Notes: generated by a model not told the origin, from the sequence alone. Positions 21,095 through 32,277 are shown, counted from the stretch's first letter. The stretch: DNA of 64,000 nt from CAJBLF01 sp964613015 (GCA_964613015.1 CAZTFP010000001.1:1-64000); one strand, 5' to 3'. Translations and numbers: made by a program.

Positions 21095-21613
21095 TTATTT
21101 ACTGTGTGTCGTTATAGTATTTAGTGATCCGATAGATAAGTTTTTTTGTGAACCATCATTGAGATTTGCTACTGCTTCACTGAGTAATATATCTTTTATT
21201 TCACCGGTAAAGGGTAACAATATTATACTTTGACTTTTGTCGACGGTTTGCCCTGGCATTGATTGAATTACTACACTATTTTCATCTGGATTTTTTACTG
21301 TTCGTGTCCCTTGTCAGCTGAGATTTTTTGTATCTATAGTGACGGTGTCTTTGTTGAAACTTATTGTAAGATCTATGTTTTTGGGTGTTTCCAAATTTAC
21401 TGACATAAAAACATCTACATATCAACTATTGGTTTTGTATGCAATATCTCGTCATTTTGCAGCGATAAATGTTTTTTCTTGGAGAGAAAGTACACTTGCC
21501 ATCAACATATTCGGATTTTTTACAATGAAAAATATTCCCAAAGCAATACATGCTGCTCCTATAATGATGGCAATATTTTGTTTGATACTTCAGAAAAATA
21601 TTTTTTTATCCAT
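21095..21613 (-). CDS. Membrane-anchored cohesin-like protein
   Basis: A 172-residue protein: one N-terminal membrane helix (about residues 12-31), then a beta-sandwich-like domain: VDVFMSVNLETPKNIDLTIS, FNKDTVTIDTKNLSG, IILLPFTGEIKDILLSEAVA and NLNDGSQKNL. This strand pattern and the A.LNDGS element resemble cohesin-type and related carbohydrate/dockerin-binding modules; the match is weak and by eye. It sits between the FN3 protein and the MEMO-CapA gene on the same strand. UGA is Gly several times. Confidence 0.65.
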
Positions 21614-21734
21614 TTTTCTCCAAACAGGTAAAATTTATCATTGTTTGCTATTCACAAAATTAGTATGCTTTTTGCTATAAAAATCAACTGTATTTGATAG
21701 AAAATAGTAAGTCAACATTAGAAATAAGCTATTC

Positions 21735-23420
21735 TTATTCTTTATAACTACTTGCATTTATTGCTCCTGTAAACAATGTTATTTTTCCATTATTTTGATA
21801 ATCTATGAGTACATATGCTCACGTTCTTGTTTCTGGTGGATATTTCATATCAAACAAAAAATTTCATAGACTATAGATGATAGGTTTCCCTTTATATCGT
21901 CCTATATCTTGTATTACATGCGGATGATGTCCTATGATACTATCTGCTCAACAATCAATAAGCTGTTTTCCTAAACTTTCTTGCTGTATGTTGTGTATTG
22001 TTTGATATTCCGTTCCTCGGTGGACAGAGACCATATTTATATATCCGTCTTTTTTGTTTTTTTGTAAACTTGCACAATATCCAGAAAACAAATATCTCGG
22101 TGTTATAGTGAAATCATATCATTGTCGAGCTATTTTTATTCCGCGGACAATTGTTCTATACGTATAGTCTTGTTCAAAATACGGTCCACTTCTTATATGT
22201 CCTATATAATTTATTTTATTGTTTTTGAGTTGTTGGACAGTTTCTTTGAGTGCTAGTATTCCTCAATCTAGACTGTGATTGTTAGCAATATTCATTAACG
22301 TAAATCCTATATTTTTGAGATAAGGTAAAATACTATTGCTTGAACAAAATACTACTTCTTTGCCTGTTTTTTGACATGTTTTCATATCGTTTACTATCGG
22401 TGTCTCCAAATTTAGTCCGACGAAATCTATGCCAAATAATTTTCTATGAGGATATATGGCTGGCGATAATTTCGTATCTTCATTCTGAAAAAATGTTTTG
22501 AAATATTGGTTGATACTTTGTTCTCATGAAAGTTTTGTGGCGACTTGTCTATCGAATATAAGATCACCAAAAAATGCAACGGTAAATCAATTTTCTTGTT
22601 GTTTTTGCCTGGTATAATATATGAACTCTCTTGATGTATTGCCTGTGCCTAAATTTTTCCCTACGATGGTGCTACTACTGTCTCTGAGAAATAATTTTGG
22701 ATATTGGTTATTATTTTGTGCAAGTGTATTGAGCATATATAAACAACTTGGACAATCGACTTCCAGAGAACTATATTGTCAAATATTAGTAGCATTGTTG
22801 AGTGTATACAAACTTTTTTTATCGTGAAGTTGAGCGAAATCTTCGTCGGTGTAATGAGAAAAATCTACTGATGCCAGTAGCAATGTCTTTCCAATGAAAT
22901 GATAGGTATTAATCATGGTTATTATCTCTGTATCATCTATGAATTTTCTTGGTTTGACGATAATAGGAAATATTTTTGCATTGGGAAATGCTTTTTTTAT
23001 AAAGGTAAATTGTGCTCATATTCCATGTTCCTTTGTTCCTTTAACATCTAAACAGCCACTTGTTTTTGTGGGTGATAGTTTTTTGGCTACTACGCAGGTG
23101 TTTTGGAAACATAAATGATTGGTATCTTCGCACAACATATCACTATTGTTTGTACTCGCATTGAAATGATCTGGACTAATCAACACAATATTTATCGATT
23201 CATCTTTTTTGATCATATACGTTGTTTGGAGAAATTGATAGAAATTTTCAATTGTCTGCGGTTGTAAGGTAAAATGTGGAACAATAGCAAAATATTTTTG
23301 CAGACTTTCCAAACGCTGTGTCTGATCTACTTTTGTTTCCCAAAATATTCATGACAGTATTCCTATCATGAATATTCCGATCCCAATCAAGGAAATTAAC
23401 CAGATTATTTTTTTTTGCAT
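21735..23420 (-). CDS. Fusion of a MEMO-like domain and a CapA/PgsA-like phosphoesterase domain
   Basis: A 561-residue protein: N-terminal membrane anchor (about residues 3-25), a MEMO/AmmeMemo protein-B-like domain (about 35-260) with VLISPDHFNAST and the hallmark SVDFSHY near residue 183, then a CapA/PGA_cap calcineurin-like domain (about 279-561) with TVAFFGDLIFDR, FVGLNLETPI, MNIANNHSLDGG, IIGHHPHVIQDI and IIYSLGNFLFD. CapA domains are linked to polyglutamate capsule and polysaccharide export; MEMO is a metal-binding dioxygenase-like fold. The fused protein would act outside the membrane. Its start lies 9 bases after the DUF3160 gene stop, so the two are co-transcribed. UGA is Gly at conserved sites. 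Confidence 0.85.
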
Positions 23421-23429
23421 GACTATGTT

Positions 23430-26036
23430 CTATTGATTAATAGCTTGTATCGTCTCTTCTAAGGGGAGCGACATGAGTTTGTTTTCTGTATCTCAGGAAA
23501 GTGTATCGTAATTGTTTTGTCGATCTTGGTCTGTAAATCTCCCTCCGACTGCAGCCTTAAATGGTGCTTGTAAAGTATAAAACTCATAATGACTAAATAT
23601 AGGTCATACAACGATTCTTGGTCCATTTACATCATTAACCATCATTGCTAATATATATGGTCTTCCTACTGCTTCATACAGTGGACCATATTTACCTGAA
23701 GTAAAAATATCAGCAATGATTGATCATCTTTTCTCTTTTTGTAGTGGTTGTCCAAAGAGTTTCGTCGGTGTCGTTATATCTGTCAATGTATTTTCTGAAA
23801 GTCTTAATGCATCAAAATCTTCATCACTTATTTTTTGATTTTGTGTCTGTGCTACAGCAATTTTTTTCACAAAAGTTAGATATGTTACCAGTTGTTGGTA
23901 CTGATTTCCACTAAAAAATGTGTTTGTTTCTTGTGTAAGCGCTATGATTTGGTCAATGAGATCTATATTTGGCTCTACATATCATTTGGGAATTGGTAAT
24001 ACTGGTGGTTCTACTGATTGAGAACAAGGTCCCTCTCCACCACCACCTAATTCTGCATACGCTTGTTTGACATATAATAAGGTATCGTGTTTTAATTCTG
24101 TATAGCTTCCTAGATAGGTATTTAATAGTTTGTTTTGATATAATGGATCTTCCATAAAATAAGGGACATTGTTTCCTCCACTGATAAAGAGGGTAGCTAG
24201 CATATTGAGCCAGGTGTGATATACGGTAGTTCCAAAATTAAATGTTGTCAGAATCTTATTTTGAGCAACCTCTCATTTGACTCTGTTGTATCCTGTCATT
24301 TGAGCTGGAGATATTTCAAATTGTGATTGGTTTTTTTCTAACCGTAATTTGGCAAATTTTTGTGTAATCGGAATATTGAGAAGATTGTCTGCAACCATCA
24401 AAGCACTTTGTACTCGTGGTTTATATTCACTTTCTTTTTCTGCTGAACCTGCTGTGAATTGGTCAAAAAACCGACTATCAATCGTAAATTTTTCTCCAAA
24501 AAACACAAATCCTGCAGTAGTGTCTTTTGCTTGTTGTTCTGTGACTGCACCTTCTGTTGCTGTTGTATAAGAAACTGACATAATCCTCTGCGGCCTTAGT
24601 GTTATAAGTTTCTTCTGTATGGTATCATTCATTCATTGTATGATGGCGTTGTCTCACGTCCAACCTTGATCAGTAATAAATTTCTGGAGATCTGAAATAT
24701 TTACATCATCATCTTCTCCGATGAGTTTTTGAATAAAATTATAGAAGGTGGTAAATTCCGTTAAATCATCGTTTTTGATATTATCAACCATAATCAATCC
24801 TGCGGTAGCAACTTTTTTGTCTGCAAAGAATAGTTTCTCTCTCATCAACCATTTCATGGCTATGAAATATGTTTTGAGTAAACTATCGGTAGTATAATGT
24901 GCTCTTGGTTTAAATTGACTATAATCAAATTTGAGTCCATCAAACATTCAAAAATTACCTATCATACCGGTAGAAAATGTTTCCAATAATGTATTTTCTC
25001 CTTGTGTGTTTGTCGCTTTGAGTACTTCATCCATAGTATCTTGTAACGCTTTTTGGTAGTCATCTGGAAGTTTTGAAAGTACTGATTTTTGTCTCTCTAT
25101 AATAAGTTTTTGAATTTGCTCATCTGTAAGGTCCGTCGAATTTTGTGGATCACTGTTGGTGTTTTCATTTGTTGTTATTTTGTCTATCAATTCATTGTTG
25201 GGGATTAAAATATTATAAGGAATAGATCGGTATGCAGCAAGCAATTCGTAGTTTTTTTTCAGTTTAGTGTCTGAAGTTTGTTTTGCCAATGTAATGAATT
25301 TTTCAAATAATGATTTTGAAAGTTTTGTAAGCATTGGTCTTGCTATCGTTTCTTCATAATATTTTAATGAATTATCAAATACTCTGTGATATACATGTAA
25401 TAGAAGATCACTGGTGACCAAAATTGTATTATAAGGATATCTTTTGTATGGTATTTTATCTCATCCTATTTGATTATAGGTATTCGCTCGTTCATCTCAT
25501 CATCAATCTACCTCATTTCCCTCTCACTGATATTGTGTTTGTGCTATCATTTGTTGCAAAAATCAACTATTTGCCTTGAAAATTGTTCGTCCATGTGTGC
25601 TCAAAAATTTTTTCTGTGCTTGAGAAAATTCTAATCATAAACCATTTCCGTTGTATTGATCGCTTACGTCAAATTTTGCGTCTTTTTTGAAATCCTTGAA
25701 TGGAATGTTCTTGATTGTTTTTCCATTGTCCGTATTGATTAGGTCAAATCATCCTGTGAAACACTGTTCTTTATATATAGGATCAGAAAGATCTATTTGA
25801 GGTACTATATATGTTATTTTCCATGTATCATGAAATCCATTTTGAATGGCATCTCGATTGATCATTCCACTAATTTCTGGCTTGGTCATCTTTCGTGTAT
25901 AGGGATATTTTGTGACTTGATTGTTTATCAAAGAAAATGTACTGATGTTTTCCGTAGTTGGTGTCACTGTGCTGTTCCCGCATCCTGCAATGATACTACT
26001 TGTCAGTAGTGTTGTAATAAGAAAAAGCTTTTTCAT
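23430..26036 (-). CDS. DUF3160-family lipoprotein
   Basis: An 868-residue protein with a lipoprotein signal peptide and lipobox IIAGC (Cys at residue 19). The mature part matches DUF3160: TILVTSDLLLHVYHRVFDNS, the middle segment RIMSVSYTTATEGA, FMEDPLYQNKLLNTYLGSY, the motif KHDTLLYVKQAYAE and a late GYVEPNIDLIDQI. A Gly-rich GGGGEG insert precedes CSQSVEPP. The function of DUF3160 is unknown; it is found in secreted proteins of diverse bacteria. It leads the operon with the MEMO-CapA gene. UGA is Gly throughout. Confidence 0.85.
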
Positions 26037-26083
26037 GTTGTATGGTAAAAAAATAAATATTTTATACTGATTTTTTATTTTTT

Positions 26084-27463
26084 TTATAATTCTATATGAT
26101 CTCTTAGGCTTGGTATCTCACAGGTGAATCCCATTTCTTCGAGTTTTCATTGTAATGTTGTTTGAGCTGTTCATTCTCCGTGAATGATAAATGTTTTTCT
26201 TGGTGCTTTCGTGAATCCTTTGGCTCGTCTCAATAATTGATCGGAATCTGCGTGACCAGAAAACCCGTTTATTTTTGCTATTTCGGCGTTTATAGAAATC
26301 GTTTCTCCCATCATTCGTACTTTTTTTTCTCCATTTACGATGTGTCTTCCCAATGTTCCATCTGCTTGATATCACACGAAAAGCACTGTATTATTTTTGT
26401 TTGCAAGTCCGTGGAGAAGATGATGAGTAATTCTTCCTGCAGTACACATTCCGTTTCCTGCAATGATGATACATGGATCACTATAATTATTTAATTTTAT
26501 AGAATCTTCGACACTTTGCGTACATTCCAATTGAGGGAACTCAAATGCATGAGGATATTTATGTAAGGCTTCTTCGTCAAATACTTCTGTATGTTTTTTG
26601 AAAACTTCTGTCGCTTTGATAGATAGTGGACTATCCAAGAATATTTTTTCTGCTGGAAAATTTCCTTCTTTGATGATGATATTGAAAAAATAGAGGAGTT
26701 CTTGGGTCCTTTCTACAGAAAACGATGGAATCAAAATTTTTCCTCATTTGTTAAATGTTTCTGTAGTATATTTTATCAATAATTCTTTTTTACCTGCTGT
26801 GTCTTCGTGTTTTCTATCTCCATAGGTAGATTCCATAAAAAGATAATCTGCGTCTGCAATCAATGTCGGATCTTGTACAATAGGTGTGTCTCGTTGTCCT
26901 ATATCTCATGAAAATACGAGTTTTGTTTTTTTCTCTCATTCAATCACGAAAAGTTCAATGCTCGCCGATCAAAGAATATGTCCGGCATCTTGAAATCTTG
27001 CCTCGATATTGTCTGTGAGTTTAATTGTTTCTCTATATTTTATAGCTTGGAATAATTTCATACATGCTTTGGCGTCATCTACACTATACATAGGAACTCT
27101 TGGTTCTTGATGATTTTGTTTTCTCCTTTTATTTTCTTCTTCAACGTTTCTTTCTTGGATCATAGCACTATCTTCCAAAATAATTCCGCACACATCAAGC
27201 GTTGCTGCTGTTGTGTATATTTTGCCACTGAATCCTTGGTTATATAATTTGGGAATCAATCCGCAGTGATCGATATGTCCGTGGGTAAGTAAGACGAAAT
27301 CAATCTCCTTGGGATCAAAAAGAAATGGCTCATAATTTAATCTCATTACTTCTTTGGGTCATTGAAACATTCCGCAATCTATGAGGAATTTACTCTCATC
27401 AGTCTCGATAAGATAACATGATCCGGTAACGATTTTAGCAGCTCAGCAGAAAGTTAGTTTCAT
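26084..27463 (-). CDS. Beta-CASP metallo-beta-lactamase RNase (CPSF/YSH1-like)
   Basis: A 459-residue ribonuclease of the metallo-beta-lactamase/beta-CASP class, expected to process or degrade RNA in the cytoplasm. Motifs in order: start MKLTFCGAAKIVTGSCYLIE, metal motif LTHGHIDHCG (residues near 60), DAGHILGSASIE, VFSGDIG, ESTYGDR, beta-CASP IPSFSVERTQELLYF, GNGMCTAGRITHHL, then GFSGHADSDQLL and the final HGE. CGA at 26227-26225 falls on the family Trp of LLRWAKGF. UGA is Gly in FCGAAK, LGSASIE and VGYQADG. Confidence 0.93.
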
Positions 27464-27490
27464 GTGTTTGTATAATATATAAAAAATTAT

Positions 27491-28051
27491 TTATAAGATA
27501 AATTTTTCTTTAATCGTTTTTGCAACATCTTCTGGACTCAGTTTTGTATTGTTTATTCTGATATAATTTTTTCTTTTTATTTCTCATTTTTTTGAATTTA
27601 ATCTGTACTTTTCCATAGAATCTCTGAGGTCTTTTTCTGATCTTTCTAAATTTCTTTTTGTTGCTTTGTGTTGTAGTCTGTGTGGATGGATATTACGCGT
27701 AAGCCTTTCATCCATGTCTGCCTCAAGTTCTACAAAATATACCGTTCCTCCTTTTGATTCGAAAATATTACATAGATTGTCTATATACTTCCAATCGTCT
27801 TGTTCACTAAAAGCTCGTACATAGGTAAAAATCATTCCTTCTTGGTCGGTTTTTGCAAATTCTTTGAATATTTTTTTGCGGAATAAATCTACTAATTTTC
27901 TTCCTGCTTTGCTTCCATAATTAAACAGTGGTGAAACTAATTCTATGGTCATATGATTATGGAAAAGTTTGAGTCCTGTAATTTTTTCGAGCTCTTGACC
28001 TACGGTCATCTTTCCTACCGCTTGAGGTCAGAATATAATTATGAGTTTCAT
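27491..28051 (-). CDS. P-loop nucleotide kinase-like protein
   Basis: A 186-residue cytoplasmic P-loop protein. It opens MKLIIIFGPQAVGKMTVGQE with Walker A GPQAVGKMT, followed by LFHNHMTIELV, a helical region, TYVRAFSEQDDWKY and VYFVELEADMDERLTRN, a layout like small AAA-type or shikimate/adenylylsulfate-type kinases. The substrate is unknown. The start requires reading UGA as Gly in the first Walker residue (FGPQ); a code-11 call would begin 14 codons later and lose the P-loop. Confidence 0.82.
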
Positions 28052-28117
28052 AACTGATGATTTATTAGAAATGAAATATATTGTTATATATCTATGTTTT
28101 TATTCAATCATTGCAAC

Positions 28118-28489
28118 TTATATCTTCAATGAAAAGTTGAGTTTAATAGTTTTGTCGTGGAGAGGAATCGTAAATTCCATCCAGAATCATCCATTTGTTT
28201 TACATCGATCGATGAGGTTTTTATTTAGAAATGGTTCATCAAACACTTCCAATGGTAATATAAATCTTGGATTAAAAAACATTACTCTTGCCTTGGTGGA
28301 GTTTTCTATAAAGACCAATACTTGGCATGGTATGATGCGTGGTAACGTCTCTTCTACTATGTAGCTGATCAGCTTTTTCTTTTTGAGTGCTGCGATATCG
28401 TCGTGAGTGAGTTCAAATTCTTCGCAAGAAAAGATTATTTTTTCTGATATTTTTGACGATTCTGCATCGAATATTGCGTTTATCTCCAT
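28118..28489 (-). CDS. Hypothetical protein
   Basis: Unrecognised 123-residue protein, no signal peptide: MEINAIFDAESSKISEKIIF, a helical middle (HDDIAALKKKKLISYIVEET), then FFNPRFILPLEVFDEPFL and a beta-rich end. One UGA is read as Gly. It is the most upstream gene of the minus-strand run and is divergent from the histidine kinase gene. Confidence 0.65.
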
Positions 28490-28578
28490 TTTTTTTCAAA
28501 AAACTTTATAAAAAATTTCTGTATATAGCTTATATAACCTAATAATTTTATCAAGAAATTATCTTCTTAATACTTACC

Positions 28579-28606
28579 TTGAAATTCATTGATAAATATA
28601 TATATT
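28579..28606 (+). promoter_or_regulatory. Candidate promoter of the histidine kinase gene
   Basis: TTGAAA (28579-28584), 16 bases, TATATT (28601-28606), about 25 bases before ATG 28632. Confidence 0.5.
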
Positions 28607-28631
28607 CTATCCCAATAAAACAAAATGTCAA

Positions 28632-29552
28632 ATGATTAAAAAAATAAAACAAAAAATTTTAATGAACAAAAAAATCTTAATTTTGGAATTCAAGCTTATG
28701 GTGCTTGTGGGATTCGCTCTAATATTATCATGTCTTTTGGCTTTTTTTGATACTAATGCCATGGTAATGATAATTATTGATTTGCTTATTTTTTTCTTTT
28801 CTTGGGTAGTTATAAAAACTCAAGTAGTTAATCCTGCAATTAGAACAATAAAAGAACTTAGGGAATTATCTCTTACCAAAGATAAATTCTTTGATGTGAT
28901 TGCTCATGATTTACGATCGCCATCCAATGGGATCCAGGGTTTTGCTAGTCTTCTTTTGGAACAACCTGAAGATTTTACAGAAGAAGAGAAAACAGTTTTT
29001 CTTCAAAATATTCTTCTCTGTTCCATTAACTCCAATAAGCTTCTGGATAGTTTATCTGAATGGGCTCGTCTCCAGACCGGCAGATTGAGGCCTAATCCAC
29101 AACCCTTTGATGTTGATAAAATGATTGAGAGTGTTGTTGCTTTTCATCAAGGCTATGCTGTTCAAAGAAAAATTACTTTGCTTTCTAATGTAAAAGAATC
29201 TTTTGTGGCTGCGTGTGATGAAAATATGATAGAAACAGCACTTAGGAATCTAGTTTCCAATGCTATCAAATTTACGCAAGTTGGAGGTTCTGTGGAGATC
29301 AACTTTCAAAAATCAGAAAAAGAAGTGATTATTTCTATCAAAGATACTGGTAAGGGTATGTCTCCTATGATTAAAAACAATCTTTTTAAGCTTGGGGAAA
29401 ATATAATCACACCAGATATCTCTGGTAAAAGGGGTACAGGACTAGGTCTTATCCTTTCCAAAGAATTGATAGAAAAAAATGGTGGACGTCTTTGGGTGGA
29501 AAGTGAACTTGGAAAAGGTTCAACATTCTATTTTACAGTCACACTCTCTTAG
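28632..29552 (+). CDS. Membrane-bound sensor histidine kinase, standard-code-like
   Basis: A 306-residue kinase: two N-terminal membrane helices (about residues 18-40 and 43-62) with almost no external sensor, HisKA domain with the phosphoacceptor in FFDVIAHDLRSP (near residue 92), and an HATPase_c domain with N box LRNLVSNAIKFT, DTGKGM, and GTGLGL. It has no UGA codon although glycine is frequent, and its one CGA (28914) is on the invariant Arg of HDLRSP, whereas native genes here use CGA at Trp positions. Both point to a recent arrival from a standard-code donor. No response regulator is adjacent. ATG 28662 is an alternative start. Confidence 0.92.
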   Translation: MIKKIKQKILMNKKILILEFKLMVLVGFALILSCLLAFFDTNAMVMIIIDLLIFFFSWVVIKTQVVNPAIRTIKELRELSLTKDKFFDVIAHDLRSPSNGIQGFASLLLEQPEDFTEEEKTVFLQNILLCSINSNKLLDSLSEWARLQTGRLRPNPQPFDVDKMIESVVAFHQGYAVQRKITLLSNVKESFVAACDENMIETALRNLVSNAIKFTQVGGSVEINFQKSEKEVIISIKDTGKGMSPMIKNNLFKLGENIITPDISGKRGTGLGLILSKELIEKNGGRLWVESELGKGSTFYFTVTLS

Positions 29553-29569
29553 TCAATATTTATAATGTT

Positions 29570-29599
29570 ACGCTCCCATGTATTATGGGGCGTTTTTTT
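29570..29599 (+). terminator. Terminator of the histidine kinase gene
   Basis: ACGCTCCCAT / ATGGGGCGT stem (one bulge), loop GTATT, then a run of T. Confidence 0.8.
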
Positions 29600-30245
29600 A
29601 TTTAAATTGTTTTTTGATCTCATTATATACATCATGTCGTGACTTGCAGGCTATTACGTTTTTGTCTTTATGTTCTTGCTTGATGGTATTGTGACTATAC
29701 AGAAAAATACTTCATTTGTAGTCGTCTGCAATATAGTCTACTAGTCAATCATTATCATCTATTATTCCTAAAATTTTCGGATACAGTTTTTCCAAAACTT
29801 TTGCTTTCCATTCGTTACCTTGCTCTTTTTTTATTGATTTTGGTTTCATGATAATTGGGGCTTGAGGAAATCAATTTTTCTGGAGTCGTTTTTGTGTTCA
29901 TTCAAATACTACTGTTGGTCTTACCGTTATATATGCTGTTATAGGTACAATTTTATTTATTTTATTCACAAACTGTTTCGCTCATTCTATCATAGGCAAA
30001 TCTTCTTGTAATGTACTTGAATGTATTTCATCGTGTATTCGCTGTTTTGCTTCATCGCTCTGCCAATAGGGAACGTGTTGTGTATAACGATATTTTGCAA
30101 TGAGATCTTCTGCTGATAAATTTTCTGGATTTCAAAACTTTTTTTGCATTTCACTTACTAAATATCAAATTGTTCGAGATAATGTTTCATCTATATCAAG
30201 AGCAATTCCTTCTTTTACTTCGGGCACTATAGTTGTAGATAACAT
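29598..30245 (-). CDS. HAD-superfamily-like hydrolase
   Basis: A 215-residue cytoplasmic protein with HAD motif I as ALDIDETLSRT (residues 14-24; DxDET), a helical cap (LIAKYRYTQHVPYWQSDEAK), motif II-like Thr in VPITAYITVRPT, a conserved Lys region (IIMKPKSIKKEQ) and motif III-like IIDDNDGLVDYI. This is the order of HAD phosphatases; the substrate is unknown. Its stop codon overlaps the end of the histidine kinase terminator. UGA is Gly in four or more places. Confidence 0.8.
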
Positions 30246-30282
30246 ACGTATGTACTATAAAGATAAAAAATATTTTCACTAT

Positions 30283-30561
30283 CTATTTTTCGAGTATTGG
30301 TTTTTGTTTATATTTTATTTTTAAAAATAATTGGAGTACTCCAATTATTAATGCTATAAAATTACATAGCATCAAAGGAGTTGAACCTATTAAAAAGCCA
30401 TAAATTGACCGTAATAAACAATTGGCTATATACATGAATATCATTCACCAAGATATATCTGCCATACTTTTGGATTTGAAAGATTTTATAATTTGTGGTA
30501 ACATCAAAAGTGTTCATACTGCTGTTGCTAAATATCATATTCAATCAGTTATTCACAACAT
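30283..30561 (-). CDS. SemiSWEET / PQ-loop sugar transporter
   Basis: A 92-residue integral membrane protein with three helices: MLGITDGIGYLATAVGTLLM, the PQ-loop motif LPQIIKSFKSKSMADISW, ANCLLWSIYGFLIGSTPL and MLCNFIALIIGVLQLFLK. Length and motif order fit bacterial SemiSWEETs, which dimerise to make a sugar pore. The Trp of LLWSIYG is written CGG (30411-30409), matching the conserved family Trp and supporting CGG=Trp. Three of the glycines are UGA, so a code-11 call misses it completely. Confidence 0.88.
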
Positions 30562-30575
30562 ATCGTAAAAATTAA

Positions 30576-31230
30576 TTATAAAATATTTTTTAGTTCTTTT
30601 AATGAATCAATTTCAATAGCACAATATATATTATTTCATTTTATTTAGATAGTTATATCGTATTGTCTTGGCTCAAGATTTATATCATCATTCCATATCA
30701 GACCATCAATCTCACACAACATATTTATTTTTTGGAGCTCAATATATTTTCTCTAGTTGATTAAATGATGATAAAAAGACATCGGGATGCGGTTTTTTCT
30801 TTTCTACTTCATTTGCACTTGTGCTTGCTGTTACTATTTTTTCTAGATCGAAATATTTGATAAATTTATCTATAAATTCTTTACATGCTCCTGAAGAAAG
30901 TCATATTCTATATTCTTTTTTGTGTAAATACTTCAATATTTCATAAGCGTATGGCATCAGCTCTATCGTTCATTTTTTCAATAAAGAAATAATTATTTTG
31001 TCTTTTTGACCTACAAAATATTCTATTTCTTCTTTTGTAAAAGTTATATCTTTCTCTCTCAATATCTCTGAAATCCATTCTTGTGGTGTTCTTCCTGCAT
31101 ACTTTACTCCTATGAGATGTGGCTCGATACTTACTCATTTTGTTTTTAAAAATTCAGCTTCAATCTGTTGGTGAATTTTTTGTGTATCGCTGAGTGTTCC
31201 GTCTAGATCGAAAACGATATGATCTTTCAT
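30576..31230 (-). pseudogene. HAD-family phosphatase with C-terminal frameshift
   Basis: A HAD phosphatase of the beta-phosphoglucomutase-like group: motif I IVFDLDGTLSDT (residues 5-16), a helical cap, motif II LSSGACKEF, motif III KKKPHPDVF and motif IV GDGWSDMEGG. The frame from ATG 31230 stops at 30631 (199 residues). The expected family C-terminus, IYCAIEIDSLKELKNIL, follows immediately in the +1 frame and ends at TAA 30576. A one-base indel near the TATATAT run at about 30622-30630 separates them. The catalytic motifs are intact, so the truncated form may still work; a sequencing indel is also possible. Confidence 0.75.
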
Positions 31231-31257
31231 ATATTTCTTTATTGCTAAAATACTTGT

Positions 31258-32277
31258 TTAGTTCAAATATTCTGCCTTATTTGCATTGTGTTCATCCAAT
31301 GTCCTTCCATAATGGATATTTCCTTTCATGTCATGAAGATAATATAGATAGTCAGATGTCTGAGGATTTAAAACTGCGTTGATACTTTCTCGTGTCGGAT
31401 TTGAAATCGGTGTCGGTGGTAGTCCACGAACTTGTCTTGTATTGTATATATTATTTTTATCACCAATATTTTGTCCTATTACGGTTGGTGTACAATTGGT
31501 ATATGAAGTTTTTAATCCATAACATAAGGTGATGTCTGCGTCCAATGCCATACCTATACTTAATCTTTTCAGAAATATTCCTGCTACGGTCCCTTTGTTC
31601 GCTACATTTCTTTCTTCTTTTTCCAAGATACTTGCCAAGATTATACTTTGATATCGGTTTGTTGGATTAGTGACTTTGTCTCGTACTCTGGTATTGAATG
31701 TCTCTAGTTGACTATATACCAATTGATCGATAATATTTTTTGTCTTATCTACATTATAGGTTTCGGGATACAAAAACCCTTCCATGGTTTTTAATTTAGA
31801 ATTCTGAATTCATAATGCAGAATTACTAAGAAATGTATATCTTGCTTGATATTTTGCTATGATAGCTGGATCACTGACGAAGGAAATATATTCTCCTGGT
31901 TGAGTATATCATTTATTTGCTAATGCTTGATCGATATCATAGATAGATCGTCCTTCCAAAATCGTGAGACGAAGATACTCTTTTTCTGATCCTTTGACTA
32001 TGTTTTCGATGAATTCTTTCTTGGTATAGCTTCCACTGAAGGTATATGATCCTGCTTCGAGCTTGGAAAAATCTATATGGTGATTTTTGATATACAATTT
32101 CACGCGAATTTTTTCTATGGGGTCTAGTTGATTCAAAATTTTGGAAACATTTTCTCCTTGTTGAATGGTTATCTTTTCGTTGAGGGTGATGTTTTTTGTG
32201 AAAAGGTAGATGAATAGTATAATTAGTATGAACAGTATTCGTCTTCCGAATTTGATTTTTTTCTTTTGTGGTTTCAT
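31258..32277 (-). CDS. mltG: Endolytic murein transglycosylase MltG (YceG)
   Basis: Cleaves nascent glycan strands at the membrane during peptidoglycan synthesis. The 339-residue protein has an N-terminal membrane helix (about residues 12-29), a LysM-like YceG N-domain and the catalytic domain with FLYPETYNV, ASILEKEERN (catalytic Glu near residue 219), VAGIFLKRLSIGMALDADIT, YNTRQVRGLPPTPISNP and the end YYLHDMKGNIHYGRTLDEHN. A short AT-rich GAATTC-type repeat (31792-31831) is inserted in frame and encodes SNSALGIQNSKLK before the catalytic domain. UGA is Gly at GYTQPGEY. Confidence 0.93.
31792..31831. repeat. In-frame AT-rich GAATTC-type repeat inside mltG
   Basis: The segment contains TTTAGAATTCTGAATTCAT and GCAGAATTAC, a partly palindromic element. 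It encodes a short low-complexity insert in MltG. Similar texture occurs in tsaD (43079-43100) and in the four-helix-bundle gene (38771-38812). Confidence 0.45.
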
